DNA of 64,000 nucleotides from Anaeramoeba flamelloides (lineage: Eukaryota; Metamonada; Anaeramoebidae). A model generated the notes under the pieces. It did not search any database and was not told where the DNA came from. It saw only the letters and a program-made list of their open reading frames with translations. The stretch covers positions 4,672,501-4,736,500 of the forward strand of contig JANTQA010000012.1 of NCBI GenBank assembly GCA_027625915.1, written 5' to 3'. Each line of letters opens with the position of its first letter. Positions within the stretch are counted from its first letter, which is position 1. Both the position numbers and the translations under genes were made by a program. Of the stretch, positions 20,814 to 31,888 are shown piece after piece.

Positions 20814-22142
20814 ATGGAACTTCACGATCAATTTGTATCCATTTTTCCTGAAATCGTAGAAAACATGAAAGAGTTTTTCCCACCAAAAGAAGAATTTCCA
20901 AAAGAAGCATCGAATTATTTAATAAAAGTATTATTTCCTGCGACCCTTTTTAAAAATTTATTTTTGAATCAAAAAAGCTTGACTAACAAAAACCAAATTT
21001 GTTTGTTTTTTCACAAACAACAGTTCGAATTCGGTTTTCTTTCAGCAAATCTCATTAAAATTTATTTCTTTTTTTCCAAAATAAACAAAAAAAAATAAAC
21101 AAAACAAAAAAAACAAAACATAACAAAAAAACTGAACAAAAAAAAACAAAACAAATAAAAAACAAAACAAATAAAAAAAAAACATAACAAATAATAAAAA
21201 AATTAGATGGTTGAGCACAATGTTCCTGATGGAAAGCACTATAGGGGCATGACTGTTGTTAATACCTTTTTAACTTTATCGAATCAACGTGATCCAAAAT
21301 CCATTCGTGGTGCCTTAATTCTAGGGTGGTGCCTGGAATTCTACCATGCGTTTCGGTATGTTGCAGACGATGTTGTGGAAGGATCAAAAACAAGAAGGGG
21401 AAGGTCCTGCTGGCACCAATTAGTTGGCATGATTGGTATTAATGATTCTTTCACACTCGAGGGTTTTGTGTTTCAATTATTAAAAAAATATTTTAGCAAG
21501 CACCCACATTATTTGGAACTCGTTGAGCTATTTTTGGACTCAGGCTTTTGTTCTGAATTGGGACGAACATTGTCTCAATCCACGATTGATTATAAAACAC
21601 AAAAGCCGATCTTTTCCAAGTATAGTGACAATTACTTTCAAAAAATGATTCGTTTAAAAACAAGCATTGTGGCATTTTACCTCCCGATCGCTTTGGGGAT
21701 CACCCTGGCTGCCAACAAGGCCACCGACCTCGACTCCCTTGAGCATCAAGAGAAATTAAATGAGGCAAAAAGGGTCATGCTACAATTAGGCGAATACTAT
21801 ATAATCAAAGAAGAGATTGTGAATAATTTTAGTGACCAAAATGCCAACGATAACAGCGACATCGATATCCAGATGGGCGCATGCTCTTGGCTGATTGTTA
21901 CAGCAATAAAGCATTCAAACGAAGAGCAAATCCAAAAATTGAAAGACAATTATGGGAGGCACAATCAGAAATCAACACATATTGTTAAACAGATATACAA
22001 TCAATTAAGCCTTGTTCAAATTTACCAGGAATTGGAACAAAAAATCTTTAATTCAATTACACATTCATTAGATAATCTGAAATATAACCCAAAAGAGATT
22101 TTTTCCATTTTGCTTAATCAAATTTTCTATAGAAAAAATTAA
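20814..22142 (+). CDS. Farnesyl-diphosphate-synthase-like protein with altered active-site motifs, two exons
   Basis: Exon 1 (20814..20927, 38 aa) and exon 2 (21207..22142, 311 aa) join in phase 0 to YLIK|MVEHNVPDGKHYRG, the conserved FPPS entry motif (NVPGGKLNRG in the family); total 349 aa, the usual length. Fold-defining blocks are all present: GWCLEFYHAF, VADDVVEGSKTRRG, GINDSFTLE, CSELGRTL, RLKTSIVAFYLPIALG, MLQLGEYY, CSWLIVTA, NYG. But key residues differ from active FPPS: the first Asp-rich motif is DDVVE (residues 92-96, last Asp to Glu), the second, normally DDYLD, is EEIVN (240-244), the GKIGTDIQDNK segment reads DNSDIDIQMGA (both Lys lost), the Gln that binds IPP is His85, and the chain-length Phe before DDxxD is Arg88. 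Normal prenyl elongation seems unlikely; a pseudoenzyme or a terpene-synthase-like activity are alternatives. Confidence 0.92.
20928..21206 (+). other. Intron of the FPPS-like gene
   Basis: 279 nt, donor GTATTA, acceptor ATTAG, phase 0. Its last ~120 bases are an A/C tract of AACAAA-like repeats nearly free of T, so the usual pyrimidine tract is missing. Homology across the junction supports the call. Confidence 0.85.
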
Positions 22143-24079
22143 TTTTTTTTTGTATATAATGTTTTGATAAATATATATTTATATTTATATTTAATTTTAT
22201 ATTTGTGTAAATATATTTTCAGTTTTTTATTTTATCAAAATTAAAATAAAATAAAAATCAATAACAATAAAAATTAAACAGGAATAATTTCTGTGTAAAA
22301 TAAATATCTTTTCCAAAATTTTTTATTTTTTGAATCCTTATATACTGATAAATTCAAATAAATATCTGAAAATTGTTACTTCGTTTTCCATTTTACAAAT
22401 TTTTTTACAAAAGCTTTGAAGAAAGCATTTCATTTCTTTAAATGTTAAAAAACTTTGTAAAATTGGTTGATCTTCAAAAGGCACTTTCTCTTGAGTTTTT
22501 TTAAAAGTTGAGATATGAGATTACTAAATGGGAAATTGAACTAGAAAAATTTATTAATATATTTAAATTTATCAGTAAGGTTTACAATCCCTGAAATTTG
22601 AGAAAAAATTATCTTGTATATGATGTTGCGAAGTTATTTTGATTCTTAGCTGATCGATCTTCTACCTGGTATGAATAATAATATTGGTTCAAAAAAGGGG
22701 TAATAATTCAAAATTCACAAAAAATTTTTTGCAATTAATAATTTTTGTACCTTATTAATCTTTTGATTTGTTCCAAATACGAAATAATTTTAATTTTGTT
22801 TTTTCATTTTTGTAAAAAAATTTTTTAAATAGAACCTTTGTTAATTTTATCAAGAATCAACCAAAACTTTACAAATAATATTTTTTTCTAATATACCAGA
22901 ATTAAAAAAATATAAACAATCGAAAAAAGCTATTTTTTATTTTTCATTTTAACATAAAAAACAATATGATAATTTTTGGATTATTTCCTACATTTATATA
23001 TACCAAATATGAAATTTCCTTATAAATGATCTGGATGAAACTATCAAAATAATTCAAATCTATTAAAAAAATAATAATAATAATACTACAAATAAAAAAA
23101 ACATTGTCTATCCATAAGTCGATCGACAAAAAATCTTAAAATTATGAATCTTTGGGGTATTTTAAAGTGGTATATTCAATTAGTGTCTATTTTAAAATTA
23201 TCAAAATTTATGGTAATATTGTATATGTTTTCTCTCTTTTCTCTTTTTTTTCCTTACTGTTTTTTTTTTTTTTTTTAATGTTTTTTTTTCGGACTGTAAT
23301 AATTTCAAAATTAGTTTCTAAACAATTCTTTTTAAAGAACGAATTGTTTTATTATTCTTTCAAAATATTTTTATATATGTTTGTTCACATATGATTATTA
23401 AAAATATATACTGAATACAAAATACCTGTAAAAAAAAAAATTTAATCCTCAATAGTTCTTGATAGTTTTATTTGTGAATTTATTTTTTAATAATTCTTCT
23501 TCTTCTTTTTTTTTATATTAAGGGTTTTTTTTTTTATTTTTCTCATTTGGAAATTTGGAAAAGGTACATTGGAATAAGAATTCATTAATGTCAGATAAAC
23601 TTTTTTTTTCTCTTTTCATTGTGAAAAATTAAAGGAAAAAATACACAAAAAATCAAACCAAAACTACTTGGAATACTAACTATAAGAAAAAAATCTTTTT
23701 TTTTTTTTTTTTTCACTTTTAGGTGAACTGAATTCAATTATTGAATAAATTAATATAAACTAAAATTCAAAATTTTCCACACGCTAAAACGTTGTAAACG
23801 AATCACAATAATACAATTTCATTGAAATTGAAGATAATTTTGATTGTTGTCAAATATGAAAATCATTTTTTCATCTTTTAGTTTTTTTTTTCATTTCATT
23901 TTTTGAATTATGTAACTTGTTTAAGTTGAACTATTGATATTCGAGTAAAGTTGACTTCTTCAAAATAGAATAACTCAAATAAAATTAGTTGATAGTATCT
24001 AATCATTGGGTCAGTCATTGATCCTAATAGATTTTAAACAAATTTAGCAATTTACATTTTTTTTTTTTTTGCTCTCTCT

Positions 24080-24269
24080 CAAAATTTTTAACACACCCAT
24101 GATTTATTTGTATTGATAATTATTTATTTATTATTTTGTGAGTATTGTAATTTATAAATAAGTGTTAACATTTCAATTAGTGAATTTTTCTAATTTGGTA
24201 TTTCTTCTTGAATTGATTAAATAAGTTTTTATTTTTCACAAATCAAATTTTGGTGTGTTAAAAATTTTG
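24080..24269. repeat. 190-bp segment with 18-bp inverted ends
   Basis: CAAAATTTTTAACACACC at the left and its exact complement at the right. The interior resembles 32640-32850, which lacks the inverted ends. No clear target-site duplication, so mobility is unproven. Confidence 0.45.
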
Positions 24270-26391
24270 AATTGGGGTTGAGAATTTTTAATTATATTTT
24301 ATTTTTTAGATTTTTTTAAGAACGCATGAAGTCAATCTATCAAAATTTTATGAGTAAGTCTTTGTATCAAAAATTATTTTTTTGATTTCCAAATTCTTAA
24401 ACTTATATTTTATTTTATTTTAACTCCAGGGGAATAATATTTCATTTTTTCTTTTTTCTCTTTGTTTAGTCTTATTTAGAAGAAACTTCCAGCAATTAAA
24501 TAAACAAAATATTTATCAAAAACAAGTTTGGCAATCGGTTACTTGAAAATTAACCAAACACATTATAATGGGGTTTGTAATCAACCTCTTTTTATCTTTT
24601 TTTTGATATAATTCCCCTTTTTAAAATCACTATAAAAAATATTCAACTACTTAAATCTTTTTACATCGGTTGAAAATTAAACATTAGAGTGATAAAATAT
24701 CTAAAGTAAAAGATTTTTTCTATATTGTAACTCTTTTATAAAAAAAAAACGTAGATCACAAAATAATATTATTTTAGTTTCATTTCTAAAAACAGAAATT
24801 TTTCTTTAAAAAAATAATTTTTCTGCGAAAAAATGAAAAAAAATTCTTCCCAAAATATTATTATTTGTGTTAGAAATTAGTGTCTATATTTTTTTAAATG
24901 TCTTATTTATTTCTGAGAAATTAATTTTTTTTTTCTTTTTGCTAACAATTTGTGATTTAAATATAATTATTATTACAAAAGCAATTTAGGAATTAAGGGT
25001 GTTTGTTTTTTCCTACAAAGTTATTTCATTTTGTTAAGACAAGAATTATTATTTCCATAAATTAATTTCTTGAAATCATATAGTATTAGATGAAAGTTTC
25101 TTCTTTTTTTCACACTTTATAGCTTGTTGATTTATTTTATTATTTTCTCTAGAAAATAAAAATATAGTTGCGACGCTCATAAAATAAAATTAACCACTGT
25201 AATTGTGTTGAATTCCCCATTTGGTCTTTAATATTTTCTTTTTATCTTTTATTGATCTTATTTTTCATTTACAGTAATAATCCCAATTAAAAAATGCTTT
25301 TCACTTTTTTCCCAGTTGGTAAATTTATCATCACATTTCTTCAGATAAATTCTTCTAATCCATAAGTTTGTTGACAAGGATAAAAACAATATTAAGTTAG
25401 CATGAGACTTGGATTCCTGAAATTTTGGCTACCATTAAGATTCAAAAAAAAAATAATAAAATTGATACAGTTGAGCAAAAAACTTCAGCACACTTTTAAG
25501 GACTATGATTCAAAATTATCAAATATATCCAAGACCTTTTGATCCAATATCATTTAAAATTTGAAAGAACGATCTTTAAAATATTCTCCAAATAGGATCA
25601 AAAAATCATTTTTTGGATTTTTTTTTTTCGGAAAATGGAACAAAAAATTTTGAGATACATAAACTCCAACACCTTATTAAGAAACGTAAAAATGAAGAAG
25701 GAAAATAACTGAGTTTTTCAAGTAGAGAAAAAATGACGATTCCTGCAAATATTTTCAATAAATAACTCTATCTTTAAAAGATTGGATTGTCGAGGATTTT
25801 TGATTATTGGGTTACATTGATTATTCAAGTGTCTTCAGAAATCAGAATAATTCCAGCATAGAAGTTGTGGCTTTCTCTTAATTTTTTGGTTATGTGTTGA
25901 TTCTTTTTGTTTTTTTCTTGAATTGAAGTTCACAAGAACTCTTTTGTGAGATAGTATTTACTGAATAGATTTTTGATAAGTAACGATCATTCCAAACATA
26001 CAAAACCTCGCGTTTTTATTTTTATAAGATATTTTTTTTTGATTGTCTTATTTCTATCAAAACACAATAAGTTGAATCAAGAAAAATTGTGTCTGTGGTT
26101 GTGTGGAAAAACTTTTAAGGGATTTTACATTGCAATGAACCTATGGACATTAAATTTAGAAAAATTGGTAAGTTTTTCTAAATTTGAAAAAAAAAACACT
26201 GTTGCCAGTTGTAAGAAAAAAAAAATAATCTTTTAAAAAATCTGGATTTTGATGGATTCAATCCAATACCAAACTCACCCCTTTTCTTCTCATCAAAATA
26301 TATCTTTTTAGGAAGTAACAAAGGATTAAACATCAATAATAGAAAATTTCCTACGTTTTGCCTTTTAGAACAATTTTTAAAACTCTCTTAA

Positions 26392-26927
26392 GCACTATTC
26401 GAATGTTATACTCTGAGTGGGTTGGAATGCCATACAGAAGATAATAAAAAGGGTTAAAAGGGTTATATTTTTTATGCTGAAAGTCAAAATATTGCAATTT
26501 TTTGGGATTTTTAAAGATTTGATTAAAAATTAAAAAAACATTGGGTAATTTAAAAATTTAACCGAATTCCCAAAAAAAACAAGGCAAATTTTAATTACAA
26601 ATTTTTTACCTCTTACTTTTCTTACTTTCCACTTTATATTAAAGTATATTAATACCACTCCACTAAACTCTTGAAATATTTCTATACAAAGTCGAAAGTT
26701 ACAGGAGTAATTGATAAAAAATTTATAATTAAAATTTTCCTTGTTTTGTTTGCAATTTTGAAAAGTTTTTAAATCGTTAAATGTTTTTTTAATTTTTAAT
26801 CAAATCTTTAAAAATCCCAAAAATTGCAATATTTTGACTTTCAGCAAAACCTATAACTTTTTAACCATTTTTTATTATCTTCTGTATGGCATTCCAACCC
26901 TCACTTAGTATAAAATTCGAATAGTCC
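26392..26927. mobile_element. 536-bp foldback element flanked by TTAA
   Basis: Arms of about 150 bp are inverted copies: GTTGGAATGCCATACAGAAG on the left and its complement on the right, plus CTGAAAGTCAAAATATTGCA and its complement. The outermost bases (GCACTATTCGAAT and ATTCGAATAGTCC) abut TTAA on both sides (26388-26391, 26928-26931). TTAA duplication is known for piggyBac-type transposons, so a piggyBac-like MITE is possible, though the end sequence is not the usual CCC. Confidence 0.8.
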
Positions 26928-27030
26928 TTAATTTCATTCCTTTGTCGATAAAAAATCCTTGATTATTCTATACAGGGTGCCAGTCTTTTAAAAATTGTTC
27001 TTAATGGAAATTTTCTCAAAAAGTAGATTA

Positions 27031-27463
27031 CTGTTGTGGAAAAAAAGTGAAACTGGAAAAAAAGTGAAACACGGTTTTTAATTGGGAACATTACTGAAAA
27101 TGAAAAGTAAAATCAATAAAAAGAAGAAACCAATTAACTTCAAATAATAATCCAGTATATAATTTTCAATCAACCCAACAAATACTATTTAAATCTACTT
27201 GATTTATCGAAATTGTGTGTGTGGTTTTTGAGATCTCAAAAATAGTCAATTTTTTGAACAAATTTTTAATAATTGATCAATCAAAGAAAAACCCATACCT
27301 AATAATAGTATTAAAAAAACTGTTATTGTGGCGAATACTTCATTTTGTCTTTATTTATTTATTTATTCTTTTTTTCATTGATCTTACTTTGAATTTTCAG
27401 TAATGTTCCCAATTAAAAACCGTGTTTCACTTTTTTTCCAGTTTCACTTTTTTTCCACAACTG
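27031..27463. mobile_element. 433-bp foldback element with GTGAAAC direct motif in its ends
   Basis: Left end TGTTGTGGAAAAAAAGTG, a second AAAAAAAGTGAAAC, then CGGTTTTTAATTGGGAACAT; the right end is the inverted copy of all three. The left is preceded by TA, the right followed by TT, so one flank may have mutated. Likely a Tc1/mariner-type MITE. Related fragments occur at 25240-25330 and, inverted, at 27740-28040. Confidence 0.75.
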
Positions 27464-27739
27464 TTATTTTAGATCTTTTTTTTCTTTTTTTGATATCATG
27501 AAAAGATGAAAAAGACATTTTTGAGGAAAAATTTTTTTCCTTTTTTACTTCTTGTATCTTACTGGACAAAATTTATGAATTTTACCAACCCCTAAACACC
27601 GATTTTAATAAAGATAACACCAATTTTCAATTTGAAAAGTAGTTTTTAAATGGAACATTTTTCCCAATTAAATTTCCAACAGTCAACAAACTTTATAAAT
27701 GTTCAACAAGGTTATGAAATTGCAATTAACCTCCTTTAA

Positions 27740-28040
27740 TAAAATTTCAATAAGATTTCAAATTGGAAACCTTAATTGAACATGAAAATCAAAAGTGAGA
27801 TCAATTAATAAAAGAAAAATTCAATATTAAAGAGTAAGGACAAAAAAATTAACAGCTTTTTGCGTTTTATTTTTGAAATGATTTTTCTTTGGTTGATTAA
27901 TAATTAACAATTTGTTGAAAATTTGACTATTTTTGAGATCACCAAAACCACCCCCACAATTTCAATAAATCAAGTAGATTTAAATTGTATGGGTTAGTTT
28001 GATTGAAAATAATATTTTGAATGATTGTACTGGTGTTTGT
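27740..28040 (-). repeat. Degraded inverted relative of the 433-bp element
   Basis: The complement of this stretch follows the interior of the element at 27031: ATTTAAATCTACTTGATTTA, TTTTTGAGATC, and GATCTCAC near the end. The outer ends are not recognisable. Confidence 0.6.
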
Positions 28041-29023
28041 ATTCACTTATATAAAATTTTCATTGCCCGAAATTATTTCATTTAGTATTCTTTGTTCACC
28101 CAAAAGTTCTCAGTGTAAACAAAAAAAAAAAAAAAGACCCAAACAAATAAAGAGGGTTTATAAATCCCAATCTATTACTTGAAATAATTATTTTGAAAAA
28201 GTAAATTGACAATGAAGTGAAATTTTTAAACTAATTTATTATTTAAATATCAGTATGAAGTTAATTTGTTTCTTCCTTTCGTTGTTTTTTCTTTTCCTTT
28301 TCACTAAGGTTTTAAATCAAAAACAAAGTTTATCTATTTTTCTAAAATGATTAACCTCAAATTTTCACTTTTCTGAATTCCTTCAATTAGAATTTCGAAA
28401 ACACTTTCTTTCAAACAAAGCTTTGAAATCCAACTTTTTTTTAACTTTTGTTAAGTTTGTGTCAATATAATACTGAACTAAAAACTTGGAAAAATATTTA
28501 AAAAATAAGCAAAAACTTTAGAACATTTTGTTTGGATTTAAAAGTATCAAAAACATAACTTTTTTGAAGAACGATCAAAAAAAAACAAATTGTCTTTCTA
28601 GAAATGAAGGACACACTTGATAATAGTTGAACAACTTTTTCTATTTCCAAACCAAGTGATTTGAATCCACTTTCAATTTTTTGAGAAAAGGAAAAAAAAA
28701 ATCACAAATATTTACAATCTTGGAATAACAGTTGCTCCCTTTTCTTGTTCTTTTGGTTAAATAGGAAAATATAAAGTTTATCAAAAAAAAGTTTTTGGTG
28801 TTTTTGACAAATAACAAGAAAGAATTGGATTGTTTAGAACCAAACAGTAAAGAATCTTACTTAAAGTGTTTTGGATTTCAGAGTTTTAATCCAATCATTT
28901 CCATTTTTTGATAATTTTCACCGAGTTCAAACGAGTTTCTTTTTTATCAACTAAATAAATTTTTTTTGGGCTAACAGAAAAAAAAAAAAAAAGGAAACAA
29001 AACCAAACAACTGTGAACTTGTG

Positions 29024-31888
29024 ATGAGCCGAAGAAGTTTTTCCAACATTAACGAACAAAACATTTTAAATATTGACAAAGTAAAAAGACAAAGGAAACT
29101 ACAAAACAAACTGGACAAAAAACAAAAATATAATTTTTCAAATTTTCAATCTACATGGAGCACAACAAAGGATCAGGCTAACAAAAAAAACGAACAAATA
29201 GAAATGCTGGAACAAGAAGTTAAACAAATAAAAGGCTTGTATGAAAAAATAATGAAAGAAAATGAAATCATTAGTGTCCAATTAAATGAAAATAAAAACA
29301 AGTTAAAGGATGAACAATATAAATCCGAGAACCTGAAAAAACAGCAAAAGCAAACAATTGAAAAGGTGAACCAATATGAGGAAGAAAGGCTGAAAGCGAT
29401 TCACGAAAGCAAGGGATTGAAAAAGAAAATCAAATTTTTGGAAAGGGAAATCAATTCGCTTGAGAAAGAGATGGAGAAATCGAAAAAATATCCAAACAAA
29501 TATTCTGCGCTGGTTCGAAAAAAAGCCCGAACAACGAGCTTGGATCGGGACATCATAAGTATCACTCAAAAGGACAAGTTGTCAGCGCGCAATTCAGAAC
29601 GATCTTTGTCATATGTCGACTTTGGAGCTATTGATCGTACTGGTAGCATCTACAATAATGGAAGCCATATAAAGAACAACAAAAGCCACCACGGCAATGA
29701 CAACGGGAGCGAAAAGGGCAAAAATAATACTAACCATCAGACAAAGAAAAAGGAGAAGAATAATAATTTGAACAATCTAACGAGGAACCAAAATGTGAAC
29801 AATTACAAAGGCGATTTTTTTGATCTTGAAGAAGAGGATAAAGATTTGCAAATCGAGCAGTTGACAAACAAAATAATAGATTTAGACAACCAATTATTCC
29901 AAAGCAATAAAAAAAATCAAGAGCTAACAATCAAATGTGACGATTTATTAATACTCAGGGGCGACTTTCGAGATTTAAAAGAAAAAAATGGAAAATTGGA
30001 AAAAAAAATCAAAGAGCTTGAGGTTATCAAAACAAAATATGAAAAAAGGGATGAAAACGCCCCACAAAAAATCGATTTAAATCTTTACCAACAAGAACAA
30101 AGTAATTCAAAAGTGTTACTAAAAGAAACAGAGCAATTGGAAAAGAAGAACAACGAGTTAAAAGAACTTAATAATTCACTTTTAATTGAAAACAAAAAAC
30201 AAAATGCAAAAATAAGAAAGAAGAATCAAACTATTGGAGACTTAGAGTTATTACTAAAGTCAAAAATTTCGGATTTGGTTCGAGATCTAAATTCAATTCA
30301 AAAAAAATCTAGACAAAAAAATATCCAAAATATAAATAATGATCAAAATATAAATAATAATCAAAATATCAACAATAATCAAAATATAAATAATGATCAA
30401 AATATAAATAATGATAATAATATAAACAATAATCAAAATATAAACAATAATCCAAACAAAAGAGAGGAATTAGATTCCCAAGATTATAATCCGTTAGATT
30501 CAATTTTTTTATTAAAAATAGATGGACAAACAGATTCTCAATTAAAGCCAGAGCAAGAAAAACTATTAAATGATTTTGCCAAGCAAATAAGCGAAAAAAG
30601 CATCCAAAGCCAAATGATGAATGTCAAAATTGAACAAGCAAAACTCTTATTAAAACAGCAAAAAATGCAGTCGAAAAAAGAATTAATGACTTTAAATAAT
30701 AAACTAAAATTCCAAGAAAAAGAATTATTGAATTACAAAAAGCAATTAAAATTGTTCAAAAATAAAGGCATTGGATTAAAATTAAATAATGATCAAACAA
30801 ATGATAATGATCAATCAGAAAAGGAAACAGATAGATGTTTAAATGACAAACCGGCGAATTATGAAAAGGAATTAGCCGAGACAAAGAACCAATTAAAAAT
30901 TGAAAGGGGATTAAACAATAGAATACAAAAAGACAGAAAACAATTTTCTCAAAGGGCAATTAATATGAATAGCAATGATAATAATTACAATGACAACGTC
31001 ACTGGAAAAAACAATCACAAAATAAAGAAGAATTTTAAAAATAAAGAATCACAACCCATTGATTACCAAGTGTATAAAATAAAAAACAATATAATTCAAT
31101 TAAATAATGGCATTGGAATCATTGGAAGTGAAGATCTAAAACAAAAAAAATATTTTGAGAAAAAAAATAAAATTTATTCAATTAATTATGAAAATTATAC
31201 CCTTTTAAATAAAAATTTAAATTCTTATAATCAAGATTTAAATAATTTAATTATCAAGATTAAGAATAAAACAAACAATAGATCAAAATCTAATGAAAAC
31301 AAAACTAAGGAAAAAAAATATATTTTTTTTAATTCTTTAATTACAAAAATTGAAACAATAATAAATTCAATGAACCATGATATAGATTTAATAAACTCCT
31401 TCGAAAACAAAGAAATTAATTCAAGGGGGGCTACGAACATCACTAGAAACACCCATTTAAAATCCCACTATAAAAAAAATAAAAAAAATCTTAAAATTAA
31501 TTCAAATTTTCAGTATTTAAATAAAAATTTCCAAAAAATTTTCCAAATCATCCAAAGAATTAAATACATCAATTCCAAAGAAATCCAATTCCCGATAAAT
31601 ACATCCAAAATTAAAAATTTATCCGAAAAAAAATTAAATATAATTAAACAAAAAAATGAACAATTTAAGAAATTAATTCAAAAATTAAATAAAATACAAC
31701 AAAACCATCGTGAAAAAGAAAACGAGCATGAACCATTTTCAATAAAACCACTGCATTTACTATCACAATTCATCACGCATCAAATTGAATTAATGATAAA
31801 ATCAAATTTATTATTGTTAATGGAAAAAAGGGCAACAACACATAAATTACTATCTATAAAAAAAAGTTCAAAAGTTAATCAAAATTAA
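29024..31888 (+). CDS. Large coiled-coil protein, unknown function (954 aa)
   Basis: Not recognised as a named family. The first ATG in frame is at 29024 (MSRRSFSNINEQ); the frame opens with GTG at 29021. Residues about 45-155 and 280-425 are strong heptad coiled coils (for example IEMLEQEVKQIKGLYEKIMK), separated by an Asn/Lys/Gly-rich linker. Residues about 430-480 are an (NINN[DN]Q)n tract coded by imperfect 18-base repeats. A third coiled coil spans 515-600, and the last 300 residues are Asn/Lys-rich with scattered helices. No motor, membrane or zinc-binding motif was found. A scaffold or cytoskeletal role is an inference from the coiled coils only. One exon; base composition becomes more AT-rich toward the 3' end. 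Confidence 0.85.
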   Translation: MSRRSFSNINEQNILNIDKVKRQRKLQNKLDKKQKYNFSNFQSTWSTTKDQANKKNEQIEMLEQEVKQIKGLYEKIMKENEIISVQLNENKNKLKDEQYKSENLKKQQKQTIEKVNQYEEERLKAIHESKGLKKKIKFLEREINSLEKEMEKSKKYPNKYSALVRKKARTTSLDRDIISITQKDKLSARNSERSLSYVDFGAIDRTGSIYNNGSHIKNNKSHHGNDNGSEKGKNNTNHQTKKKEKNNNLNNLTRNQNVNNYKGDFFDLEEEDKDLQIEQLTNKIIDLDNQLFQSNKKNQELTIKCDDLLILRGDFRDLKEKNGKLEKKIKELEVIKTKYEKRDENAPQKIDLNLYQQEQSNSKVLLKETEQLEKKNNELKELNNSLLIENKKQNAKIRKKNQTIGDLELLLKSKISDLVRDLNSIQKKSRQKNIQNINNDQNINNNQNINNNQNINNDQNINNDNNINNNQNINNNPNKREELDSQDYNPLDSIFLLKIDGQTDSQLKPEQEKLLNDFAKQISEKSIQSQMMNVKIEQAKLLLKQQKMQSKKELMTLNNKLKFQEKELLNYKKQLKLFKNKGIGLKLNNDQTNDNDQSEKETDRCLNDKPANYEKELAETKNQLKIERGLNNRIQKDRKQFSQRAINMNSNDNNYNDNVTGKNNHKIKKNFKNKESQPIDYQVYKIKNNIIQLNNGIGIIGSEDLKQKKYFEKKNKIYSINYENYTLLNKNLNSYNQDLNNLIIKIKNKTNNRSKSNENKTKEKKYIFFNSLITKIETIINSMNHDIDLINSFENKEINSRGATNITRNTHLKSHYKKNKKNLKINSNFQYLNKNFQKIFQIIQRIKYINSKEIQFPINTSKIKNLSEKKLNIIKQKNEQFKKLIQKLNKIQQNHREKENEHEPFSIKPLHLLSQFITHQIELMIKSNLLLLMEKRATTHKLLSIKKSSKVNQN
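30325..30460 (+). repeat. Imperfect repeat coding NINNDQ/NINNNQ units
   Basis: In-frame repeats of AATATAAATAATGATCAA with AAT/GAT exchanges inside the coiled-coil gene at 29024. Confidence 0.85.

Larger units (their letters stand above)
22143..29023. other. Long intergenic region with foldback elements
   Basis: No gene is supported. Contents: an inverted repeat at 24080-24269, a partial relative of the 433 bp element near 25240-25330, a TTAA-flanked 536 bp foldback element (26392), a 433 bp foldback element (27031) and its degraded inverted relative (27.74-28.04 kb). Remaining DNA is AT-rich. Confidence 0.7.

Noticed and set aside
25464-25700. ATACAGTTGAGCAAAAAACTT, resembling a Tc1/mariner end
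   Set aside because: No inverted partner end or coding interior was found within reach.
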